A stretch of 14,176 nt of DNA from an uncultured Anaerolineaceae bacterium (GTDB lineage Bacteria; Chloroflexota; Anaerolineae; Promineifilales; Promineifilaceae). The stretch lies in NCBI GenBank assembly GCA_937967805.1, contig CALBTC010000317.1:1-14176 (forward strand). Direction: 5' to 3'. Position 1 is the stretch's first letter, and each line of letters begins with the position of its first letter. Made by a program: the position numbers and the translations under genes. Shown here in pieces: positions 1-5,534 of the stretch. Under the pieces are notes generated by a model. The model saw only the letters and a list, made by a program, of their open reading frames with translations, had not been told where the DNA came from and ran no database searches.

Positions 1-39
1 ATGCCCACACCTCTGTAGTTTTCCTAAAGGAGTAACTAG

Positions 40-411
40 ATGGCCAAGCAAATCCTGTACGTAGAAGATAATCCAAACAATGTCTTACTGGTGCAGCGCC
101 TTGTCGCCGCTGAGGGGCATCAGCTGTTGGTGGCACTTGATGCGGTGGTCGGCTGGGAAACGGCCGTCACCCACCAGCCCGATCTCATTCTCATGGATTT
201 GCATCTACCGGGCGAAATGAATGGCCTTGATCTTACCCGACGGCTTAAGCAGCATCCCACGCTGCAGCATATTCCCATTGTTGCTCTGACCGCCCACGAT
301 TCTGCTGAAGTGGAAACGGCCGCGCTCACCGTCGGCTGCTCCGGTTTTTTGCGCAAACCGGCCGATTTGCGGCAAATCCGGCAAACGCTGCACACTTGTT
401 TGAACGTGTAG
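40..411 (+). CDS. Single-domain (CheY/DivK-like) response regulator
   Basis: This 123-residue protein is one receiver domain with no output domain. The acidic pair Glu9/Asp10, the phospho-acceptor Asp53 in the run LILMDLHLP, the switch Thr84 in VALTA and the invariant Lys106-Pro107 are all present, so it should be phosphorylated by a sensor kinase and act by protein contact in the cytoplasm. The length is normal for a stand-alone receiver domain. An AAAGGAG ribosome binding site lies just before the ATG. Its partner kinase is not visible. The histidine kinase at 10904-12475 is far away and on the other strand, so pairing them would be a guess. The gene ends 163 bases before the threonine synthase start. 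Confidence 0.95.
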   Translation: MAKQILYVEDNPNNVLLVQRLVAAEGHQLLVALDAVVGWETAVTHQPDLILMDLHLPGEMNGLDLTRRLKQHPTLQHIPIVALTAHDSAEVETAALTVGCSGFLRKPADLRQIRQTLHTCLNV

Positions 412-574
412 GAAACTGCCGTAAACAACCAGTCTACCTCCCAAGCCTACACTTTTATCTAAAACAAATCGTTGAACACAGATTCAAACGCAAACACAAA
501 TTTAAGAAACCAAATCTGTGTGCGCAAATTGCGCCCACCTGCGTTTATCTGTGTCCCATTCCCCCTGGACAAAA
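412..574. repeat. Intergenic region with ACACAGAT/ATCTGTGT inverted repeats
   Basis: The gap before threonine synthase contains ACACAGATT (476-484) facing AATCTGTGT (513-521), a further ATCTGTGT (547-554), and the short inverted repeat GCGCAA-A-TTGCGC (523-535). Related words occur upstream of tyrS (about 2025-2076) and of the aminotransferase gene (about 7375-7425). I therefore read this as one member of a dispersed intergenic repeat family rather than a gene-specific regulator. No convincing sigma-70 promoter or small gene was seen here. Confidence 0.55.
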
Positions 575-1738
575 ATGACTTATCTCACCCACCTCGAATG
601 TTCCCTCACCCAACAAACCTACGATGCCAACCAGCTCATTCGCCTGAGCGCGGCCGGCCAGCCACTGTTAGCCCGCTACGACCTGGCTAAAGCCCGCGCC
701 GAACTGGACCGCGACGAAATCATGCACCGCCCGGCCGGTATGTGGCGCTTTCATGAACTGCTACCCGTGAGCGATCCCGACTGCCGCATCACCCTGGGCG
801 AAGGCGGCAAGCCTATCCTCAAACTAACCAACCTCGGGCGAACGCTCGGCCTTACCCGGCTGTACATGAAAGATGAAGGGCAAAATCCCACCGGCAGCTT
901 TAAGGCACTGGGGTTGGCAGCGGCCGTTAGCCGGGCGCTGGAGTTAGGCGCCAAAGAGTTTGTCATCCCCACGGCGGGTAATGCCGGCGGCGCGCTGGCC
1001 GCCTATGCTGCCCGTGCCGGAGCCACCGCTCACGTTTACATGCCCAGCGACGCCCCGCTTATCAACATCATGGAAGTGCAGATGAGCGGCGCAGATCTGC
1101 ATCTGGTCAACGGCCTCATCAACGATGCCGGGCGTGAGGCAGCAGAAGCCGCCACGGAAGGGGGCTGGTTCGATGTCTCCACATTGAAAGAGCCATACCG
1201 CGTTGAGGGCAAAAAAATCATGGGGTATGAACTGGCCGCCGCGTTTGATTGGCAGCTACCGGATGTGATTATTTATCCTACCGGCGGCGGTACCGGGCTG
1301 ATTGGTATGTGGAAGGCTTTCGACGAAATGGAGCAGTTGGGCTGGATTGGCAGCCATCGCCCCCGCATGGTAGCGGCCCAATCAGAAGGCTGCGCCCCGG
1401 TGGTCAAAGCGTTCCACGATGGGGATGAAGTGACCGGCACCTGGGAAAATGCGTCTACCCTGGCCGGCGGCCTGCGCGTGCCGGCGGCGATTGGCGGCCG
1501 TTTAATGCTGCGGGCGTTACGAGACAGTGGGGGAACGGCCGTTGCGGTGTCAGACGGCCGTATCATCCAGGCGCAAAAACAACTCGCCTCGCAAGAAGGC
1601 ATGTTTGTCTCCTTGGAGGCCGCCGCCACAGTCGCTGTGCTGGAAGAACTGGTCAGCCAAAACTGGATAAAACCAGATGAGCGCGTCCTCATTTTCAACA
1701 CCGGCAACGGACTGAAGCACCGTATCCTGTTAACGTAA
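575..1738 (+). CDS. thrC: Threonine synthase (PLP fold type II)
   Basis: This 387-residue cytoplasmic enzyme of the threonine synthase family would convert O-phosphohomoserine to threonine. The PLP lysine is Lys110 in NPTGSFKALG. The substrate and cofactor loops TLGEGGKP (about 73-80), PTAGNAGG and YPTGGGTGL are all visible. I start it at the ATG at 575, because the longer in-frame extension from 518 runs through the repeat element and looks non-coding. The ribosome binding site there is poor. Related threonine synthases begin with a Cys-x2-Cys ... Cys-x-Cys zinc knuckle. Here the equivalent region keeps only one Cys (Cys9, in LECSLTQQTY), so metal binding has probably been lost. A related fold-II enzyme such as threonine dehydratase is less likely, given the LGEGG and GGGTGL motifs. 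Confidence 0.85.
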   Translation: MTYLTHLECSLTQQTYDANQLIRLSAAGQPLLARYDLAKARAELDRDEIMHRPAGMWRFHELLPVSDPDCRITLGEGGKPILKLTNLGRTLGLTRLYMKDEGQNPTGSFKALGLAAAVSRALELGAKEFVIPTAGNAGGALAAYAARAGATAHVYMPSDAPLINIMEVQMSGADLHLVNGLINDAGREAAEAATEGGWFDVSTLKEPYRVEGKKIMGYELAAAFDWQLPDVIIYPTGGGTGLIGMWKAFDEMEQLGWIGSHRPRMVAAQSEGCAPVVKAFHDGDEVTGTWENASTLAGGLRVPAAIGGRLMLRALRDSGGTAVAVSDGRIIQAQKQLASQEGMFVSLEAAATVAVLEELVSQNWIKPDERVLIFNTGNGLKHRILLT

Positions 1739-1750
1739 TTTTTTAGTGAA

Positions 1751-1812
1751 GAGTGAAAAGTAAGAAGTGATAAGTCGCCCACTTTTCACTTATCACTTTT
1801 CACTTTTTACTC
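1751..1812. repeat. Long imperfect hairpin of GTGAAAAGTG-type repeats after thrC
   Basis: AAGTGATAAGT (1765-1775) pairs perfectly with ACTTATCACTT (1788-1798) across a 12-base loop. The pairing continues imperfectly outward to about 25 bp (1751-1775 with 1788-1812). It begins 12 bases after the threonine synthase stop and could act as a 3' end or processing hairpin, but no clean U-run follows. The word content (aagtg/aaaag) looks like a dispersed intergenic repeat. Confidence 0.6.
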
Positions 1813-1821
1813 GCTCAATTC

Positions 1822-1850
1822 TTGACGAATCCCCCGCCCCATGCTAACCT
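1822..1850 (+). promoter_or_regulatory. Sigma-70-type promoter of the tyrS leader
   Basis: TTGACG (1822-1827) and TAACCT (1845-1850) are separated by exactly 17 bases, and TGC precedes the -10 as an extended -10 element. The predicted transcription start is near 1857, only about three bases before the leader ATG at 1860. The leader peptide would then be translated from an essentially leaderless message, which fits the absence of a ribosome binding site there. Confidence 0.6.
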
Positions 1851-1859
1851 ACGCTCATC

Positions 1860-1949
1860 ATGGACCTGCACATTTTCAGCTATTATGGCAGCTACACCTT
1901 TACAGCACAGACGCCGCAGGCGTGTGGGGATAAAGTTGCCTGTCACTGA
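1860..1949 (+). CDS. Putative Tyr-sensing leader peptide of tyrS
   Basis: This is a 29-codon frame beginning MDLHIFSYYGSYTF. It has Tyr codons at positions 8, 9 and 12 and Phe at 6 and 14, and it ends at TGA 1947-1949. It sits directly after a good promoter and about 30 bases before a strong intrinsic terminator, in front of the tyrosyl-tRNA synthetase gene. Inference: it is the ribosome-stalling leader of a transcription attenuator. A ribosome paused at the Tyr codons would leave 1920-1932 free to pair with 1964-1984 and prevent the terminator. A ribosome reaching the stop codon would cover that segment and allow termination. There is no Shine-Dalgarno sequence, consistent with leaderless translation. 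The peptide itself probably has no function. Confidence 0.65.
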   Translation: MDLHIFSYYGSYTFTAQTPQACGDKVACH

Positions 1950-1984
1950 CAACTAAACCAAACTATCCAGACCACCGAAGACGC
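1908..1984 (+). promoter_or_regulatory. Alternative RNA pairings (1:2 hairpin and antiterminator) upstream of tyrS
   Basis: Hairpin 1:2: CA-G-ACGCC (1908-1915) pairs with GGCGT-G-TG (1919-1926) around a GCA loop, with one mismatch. Competing antiterminator: GGATA (1928-1932) with TATCC (1964-1968), GTGG (1924-1927) with CCAC (1972-1975), and GCGT (1920-1923) with ACGC (1981-1984), nested with small bulges. The last pairing uses bases of the terminator's left arm, so antiterminator and terminator exclude one another. The pairings are seen directly in the sequence. The regulatory logic is inferred from classical amino-acid attenuators. Confidence 0.55.
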
Positions 1985-2007
1985 GGCTAAACTCCGCGTC
2001 TTTTTTA
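1978..2007 (+). terminator. Intrinsic terminator in the tyrS leader
   Basis: AAGACGCGG (1978-1986) pairs perfectly with CCGCGTCTT (1994-2002) across a 7-base loop, and the right arm runs into a TTTTTT tract. It lies about 92 bases before the tyrS start with no full gene ahead of it, so it would stop transcripts before tyrS unless it is prevented from folding. Confidence 0.85.
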
Positions 2008-2098
2008 TTTTATCCGCATTTTACACAGATTTCCGCAGATTTTTGCTTTTAATCTGAGTAATCTGCGCAATCTGTGGATGTTTTTAGGAGATGGTCAA

Positions 2099-3373
2099 AT
2101 GAATGCAATTGAAGAACTACGCTGGCGCGGTTTTGTCTACGACCACACCGAGAGCGTGCCCGAACTGCTGGCGAAAGAGAAAGTGACCCTTTATAACGGC
2201 TTCGACCCGACGGGTGACAGCCTGCACATTGGCCATCTGGTGCCGATGATGGCCATGGCCCGAATGCAGCGCTACGGTCACACGCCGATTGCCCTGGCCG
2301 GTGGCGGCACGGGGATGATTGGCGATCCAAGCGGCCGTTCCACCGAACGCAATCTTCTCACTCTGGACGAGGTGCAGGCCAACCTGGTGCGCATTCAGGA
2401 TCAGCTGGCCGGCGTTCTCGATTTTGAGGTCAAAAGCAATCCGGCGCGCATCATGAACAACGCCCACTGGCTCACCGAACTTAGCCTGATGGAGTTTCTG
2501 CGCGATGTTGGCAAGCATTTCACCGTCAACTACATGATGGCCAAAGATTCGGTCAAGTCTCGCCTGGAGCGGGAAGACGGCATCTCCTACACCGAATTTA
2601 GCTACATGCTGCTGCAAGCCTTTGATTTTATGTACCTATACGAGAACCATAACTGCGTCTTGCAGATGGGCGGCAGCGACCAGTGGGGTAACATCCTGGC
2701 CGGGGTGGAGTTAATTCGCCGCGCCAAAGGCGAAAAAGCGCACGGGCTGGTCTTCCCGCTCATCACCCAGGCCGATGGCAGTAAATTTGGCAAGACGTCA
2801 GCCGGCACCAACGCCTGGCTGGCGGCCGACCGCACGTCGCCCTACCGCTTCTACCAGTTCTGGCTCAACACCGATGACGGTGATGTATTGAACTACCTGC
2901 GCTACTTCACCTGGCTGGACCAGCAGGAGATTGCCGAATACGAAGAGAAGCTGTTCAGTGCCCCGGAACGGCGGGAGGCGCAGCGGCGGTTGGCGCAGGA
3001 GGTGACAAGGATGATTCATGGGGAAACGGCCGTGCACAAAGCCGAAAAAGCGGCCGACGTCCTGTTTGGCGGCGATTTAGATGGCCTGGAAGCCGAGGAC
3101 ATCCGCGACATCTTCGCCGACGTACCCTCCAGCGAACTGGCCAAAACCAAGCTCGAAGGCAACGGCCTACCCGTGGTCGATCTGCTGGTAGACACCGGTC
3201 TGGCCTCCTCTAAAGGGGACGCTCGCCGTTCCATCAAGGGCGGCGGCCTCTACCTCAACAACGAGCGCATCACCGACACCGGGCAAACCGTCACGCTCAG
3301 CCAAAGCATAGATGGCCAATTTGTCGTCTTGCGCAAAGGTCGCAAAAAATATCATCTTGTACGAATCCAATGA
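2099..3373 (+). CDS. tyrS: Tyrosyl-tRNA synthetase
   Basis: This is a class I aminoacyl-tRNA synthetase that charges tRNA-Tyr in the cytoplasm. The catalytic domain shows [15 protein letters not shown] (HIGH at 43-46), [12 protein letters not shown], the GGSDQWGN tyrosine-site motif, and KFGKT (229-233) as the KMSKS equivalent. The C-terminal 70 residues form an S4-type RNA-binding domain ([26 protein letters not shown] region). From ATG 2099 the length is 424 residues, the usual size of the bacterial TyrS family. I chose 2099 over the in-frame ATG at 2078 because AGGAG (2086-2090) sits 8 bases before it. The gene is preceded by a promoter, a Tyr-rich leader frame and a terminator, so its transcription probably responds to Tyr-tRNA charging. 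Confidence 0.97.
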   Translation: MNAIEELRWRGFVYDHTESVPELLAKEKVTLYNGFDPTGDSLHIGHLVPMMAMARMQRYGHTPIALAGGGTGMIGDPSGRSTERNLLTLDEVQANLVRIQDQLAGVLDFEVKSNPARIMNNAHWLTELSLMEFLRDVGKHFTVNYMMAKDSVKSRLEREDGISYTEFSYMLLQAFDFMYLYENHNCVLQMGGSDQWGNILAGVELIRRAKGEKAHGLVFPLITQADGSKFGKTSAGTNAWLAADRTSPYRFYQFWLNTDDGDVLNYLRYFTWLDQQEIAEYEEKLFSAPERREAQRRLAQEVTRMIHGETAVHKAEKAADVLFGGDLDGLEAEDIRDIFADVPSSELAKTKLEGNGLPVVDLLVDTGLASSKGDARRSIKGGGLYLNNERITDTGQTVTLSQSIDGQFVVLRKGRKKYHLVRIQ

Positions 3374-3660
3374 TAATCGGCACACTTGTTCTAATTGACT
3401 AAGAATTAATTTTTTGTTAAGGTTGCAGGTAATATTTGTCTGGCAAGAAATTTTAAAAATCAAGAGTTACCTCTTTTCATACCAAACAAATGCTAGTATT
3501 TTAGTCACTAATTTTTTAAAGTTACCCAACAAAAAACTCTTGATGTGCTGGTTTTTATTTATAGGTCAGTGAATTGTTTCTAGTTGATCATTTACACTTT
3601 TTAGTAAGCAATATCCTGCCCGTGCCCTCGCAGGGTTTGTTTTTTTGTCAGTTTGAGTCA
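3374..3660. other. AT-rich non-coding stretch with an inverted repeat
   Basis: No convincing gene lies between tyrS and the first micro-ORF. A 10-bp inverted repeat, ATCAAGAGTT (3469-3478) and AACTCTTGAT (3535-3544), encloses 56 AT-rich bases and could fold an RNA. The words GTTG--CATTTACAC at 3583-3597 recur at 3862-3876 (13 of 15 bases), at a similar distance from the two NGLIGG coding tails, which suggests that this segment is one half of an old duplication. I recognise no riboswitch. Confidence 0.4.
3615..3646 (+). terminator. Weak terminator-like hairpin
   Basis: CCTGC (3615-3619) pairs with GCAGG (3630-3634) over a 10-base loop and is followed by a T-rich run (3636-3646). The stem is short, so it is only a candidate. 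It could end the tyrS transcript or form part of the 5' region of the 14-residue frame at 3680. Confidence 0.35.
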
Positions 3661-3679
3661 TACATTTAGGAGGTGAAAA

Positions 3680-3724
3680 ATGAAGATGCCTGTTCGCAGA
3701 AGAAACGGCCTTATTGGGGGATAG
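3680..3724 (+). CDS. 14-residue micro-ORF ending in NGLIGG
   Basis: This very short frame encodes MKMPVRRRNGLIGG. A near-ideal ribosome binding site, AGGAGG (3668-3673), lies 6 bases before the ATG. Its last six residues and the underlying 17 bases (aacggccttattggggg, 3704-3720) are identical to the end of the secreted precursor at 3893-3997. It has no signal peptide, only a basic MKMPVRRR head. It may be a decayed copy of the neighbouring gene that lost its hydrophobic segment, or a genuine intracellular micropeptide. A weak hairpin (GGTCT 3725-3729 with AGACC 3737-3741) follows the stop. Translation is plausible but unproven. Confidence 0.4.
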   Translation: MKMPVRRRNGLIGG

Positions 3725-3892
3725 GGTCTGCAAGTGAGACCTCTTGTTTGCAAGTTTCACATCATGTTCTATTCGTCGTGCCAAGCAATCTAACTCACAA
3801 AGCAACAGTTTAGTTTATTAAGTTTGCAACTGGCGTTTTAGTCAGAAGATATTTTATGCTGGTTGCCCATTTACACCTTGGGAGGAAAACTC

Positions 3893-3997
3893 ATGCGTTC
3901 ATTCAAAAGAAAAGCGATCGTTGTAATTCTTACGGTACTCACGACACTGTCTCTTGCCCTACCGGCTTTGGCTAACGGCCTTATTGGGGGTGGCTAA
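3893..3997 (+). CDS. Tiny secreted peptide precursor, predicted mature NGLIGGG
   Basis: This 34-residue frame is a complete Sec signal peptide with almost nothing after it. It has a basic start (MRSFKRKA), a hydrophobic core of about 15 residues (IVVILTVLTTLSLAL) and an A-x-A cleavage site PALA at residue 27. Cleavage would leave only Asn-Gly-Leu-Ile-Gly-Gly-Gly. GGGAGG (3880-3885) lies 7 bases before the ATG, and a perfect intrinsic terminator begins 43 bases after the stop, so this looks like a complete monocistronic gene. It would be missed by length-filtered gene callers. The design resembles signal-peptide-derived pheromones and small secreted peptides, but I recognise no family. The neighbouring 14-residue frame shares its tail at nucleotide level. 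Confidence 0.65.
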   Translation: MRSFKRKAIVVILTVLTTLSLALPALANGLIGGG

Positions 3998-4039
3998 CGA
4001 TCTCGTGATTTTATAGTGCTCTTGATACGAGCTTTTCAA

Positions 4040-4070
4040 GCGGAGATAGGTGGCTATCTTCGCTTTTTTT
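4040..4070 (+). terminator. Intrinsic terminator after the secreted micropeptide gene
   Basis: GCGGAGATAG (4040-4049) pairs with CTATCTTCGC (4054-4063), ten pairs including one G-T, around the tetraloop GTGG. Seven Ts (4064-4070) follow. It separates the micropeptide transcript from the ATPase operon. Confidence 0.9.
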
Positions 4071-4129
4071 ATTTGGTTGCCCTTGTGTATATGTAGCTTT
4101 GATTTACTGCATTTATTGAACTGATCTTA

Positions 4130-4138
4130 TGATATAAT
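4130..4138 (+). promoter_or_regulatory. Extended -10 promoter of the ATPase operon
   Basis: TGATATAAT contains a consensus TATAAT (4133-4138) preceded by TGn. No good -35 lies at the usual spacing, which is common for extended -10 promoters. Transcription would start near 4145, giving a 5' leader of about 58 bases before the ATG at 4203. Confidence 0.55.
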
Positions 4139-4202
4139 CACTGAAACTTTCCCTACGTTTGAAGTTTAAAAATAGCCAGATTAACTTTTTTGGGAGTGAG
4201 CT

Positions 4203-5534
4203 ATGAATATTGAGCCGGCCAGGACTTTAAAAGATATTCCCAAAGTAACGGAACCCACCCCTTTAAAAGGCGAAGCGTTAAAAGCCTTTTATGTTGAAAC
4301 GCATCCGGCACGCGATCCAGACTTTCCCACTTCAAACCGGCTACAGGAATATTTATTTGAATCTCCTCCCCCACTGCGCCTGCTGTTCGCCAGCCATCCT
4401 GGTGCCGGAAAATCCACTGAACTTAATCGTCTAATGGATCAGTTTCAAAATGATTTTTGGTTTGTTTACTTTTCTGTTCGGAAAGAATTAAATATCGATA
4501 CGTTAACTTCAGCAGATCTGATGTTGGCATTAATGGAAAAGTTGTACCAACGGGGAAGCGCAGAACAACTGATCCGCGACAAACGAGTCATTGAACCGAT
4601 ACGCAGTTGGTTGAGCGAAATTGTCAAGGAAAGCAACATCAGAAAGAAGTCAACGGCCGAAGCGAGTGTAGGCGCAGGCATTGACGGGTTACTGGCTCAA
4701 ATAATAGGAATTATTGCTAATATTAAAGAAACTTTTGTGCTGTCGCATGAATCTGCGGAAACCGTGCGGCAGGTTCTTAAACCCCGCATTGCTGAACTCC
4801 GTGATTATTGCAACCAGGTGATTGTTGAATTAATGCGTAACCTGCAGGAGGCGAAGCCACGCCAGAAGCTGTTAATTATTGTGGATGATACAGACAAGCT
4901 AGACATTGATGTAGCTCAGAAAATGTTTGTCAATCACTCCGCCCTGCTCTCCGATTTGCACGCCCCTATCATTTATACGGTACCTCTATTTTTAATTAAT
5001 TCGCCTGATCGCGTTCGGCTAGAAAGTTACTTTGACACATTGACCCTGCCAATGATTAAGACTTTTAAAACAACGGGAAGAGAACACGAAGATGGCCGGC
5101 AAGTGTTGCAAGACATTGTATATTCACGGATTTCCAATTCCCTCATTGAGATAGAGGCATTAAATGATGCGATTACCAAGACAGGTGGGATTTTACGCGA
5201 TTTACTGCGCGTTATTCAAAATGCCAGCCAGATAGCTCGCTACGCCGACGAAAAACGGATCACGCAGCGAGCTGTGCGCAGCAGCCTGAATCGGCTGAAA
5301 ACATTTTATAGCAATAGTGTTTATGGTCGGGGAGAGCTAAGCACAGAAGATCTGTATACAAAAATGGTCGAAGTATTCCATGCAAAACACGGCCGTGTCC
5401 CCCTGGATGAACGATTGCGCCTGCTTTTATATACCCAGGCTGTGATCGAATACAATGGCCATGGCTGGTATAAACTGCACCCTTTGATGGAAGAAGTTCT
5501 TAAAGAGATGGGGCGGCTCGATGGAGTGGCCTAA
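4203..5534 (+). CDS. ORC/STAND-like AAA ATPase with C-terminal winged helix
   Basis: This 443-residue cytoplasmic P-loop ATPase has Walker A HPGAGKST (66-72), Walker B LLIIVDDTDKLD (223-234) and a sensor-type strand IIYTVPLF (256-263). A GGILRDLLR helix (328-336) resembles sensor 2 or the lid. The last 45 residues (LLLYTQAVIEYNGHGWYKLHPLMEEVL) look like a winged helix with a Trp-Tyr wing. Residues 142-190 form a longer insertion with an Ala/Gly/Ile-rich helix that could contact membrane or partner. Overall it resembles the ORC/Cdc6 and STAND-type switch ATPases rather than a remodelling AAA+ with a pore loop. Its stop lies within the start of the next gene, so the two products are probably made together and interact. 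Its exact role is unknown. Codon use and base content look AT-richer than in the flanking metabolic genes. Confidence 0.85.
   Translation: MNIEPARTLKDIPKVTEPTPLKGEALKAFYVETHPARDPDFPTSNRLQEYLFESPPPLRLLFASHPGAGKSTELNRLMDQFQNDFWFVYFSVRKELNIDTLTSADLMLALMEKLYQRGSAEQLIRDKRVIEPIRSWLSEIVKESNIRKKSTAEASVGAGIDGLLAQIIGIIANIKETFVLSHESAETVRQVLKPRIAELRDYCNQVIVELMRNLQEAKPRQKLLIIVDDTDKLDIDVAQKMFVNHSALLSDLHAPIIYTVPLFLINSPDRVRLESYFDTLTLPMIKTFKTTGREHEDGRQVLQDIVYSRISNSLIEIEALNDAITKTGGILRDLLRVIQNASQIARYADEKRITQRAVRSSLNRLKTFYSNSVYGRGELSTEDLYTKMVEVFHAKHGRVPLDERLRLLLYTQAVIEYNGHGWYKLHPLMEEVLKEMGRLDGVA

Noticed and set aside
1..18. Possible 3' end of an upstream gene (stop at 16-18)
   Set aside because: Only a few codons are visible, so there is no support for a coding assignment.
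518..574. Longer threonine synthase start at ATG 518
   Set aside because: The extra 19 residues are encoded by the intergenic repeat and do not look like family sequence. The ATG at 575 gives the expected N-terminus.
1860..2010. T-box riboswitch before tyrS
   Set aside because: The conserved T-box sequence and specifier-loop layout were not found. A Tyr-rich leader frame with alternative hairpins explains the terminator better.
2078..2098. Longer tyrS start at ATG 2078
   Set aside because: AGGAG at 2086-2090 is correctly placed for ATG 2099 and would lie inside the longer frame. 2099 also gives the usual 424-residue length.
2117..2617. Minus-strand frame of 166 codons inside tyrS
   Set aside because: It is antisense to the conserved HIGH-containing catalytic domain and has no family features.
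3566..3805. Minus-strand frame of 79 codons across the micropeptide region
   Set aside because: It has no recognisable features and a low-complexity basic composition, and it is antisense to the two frames with strong ribosome binding sites.
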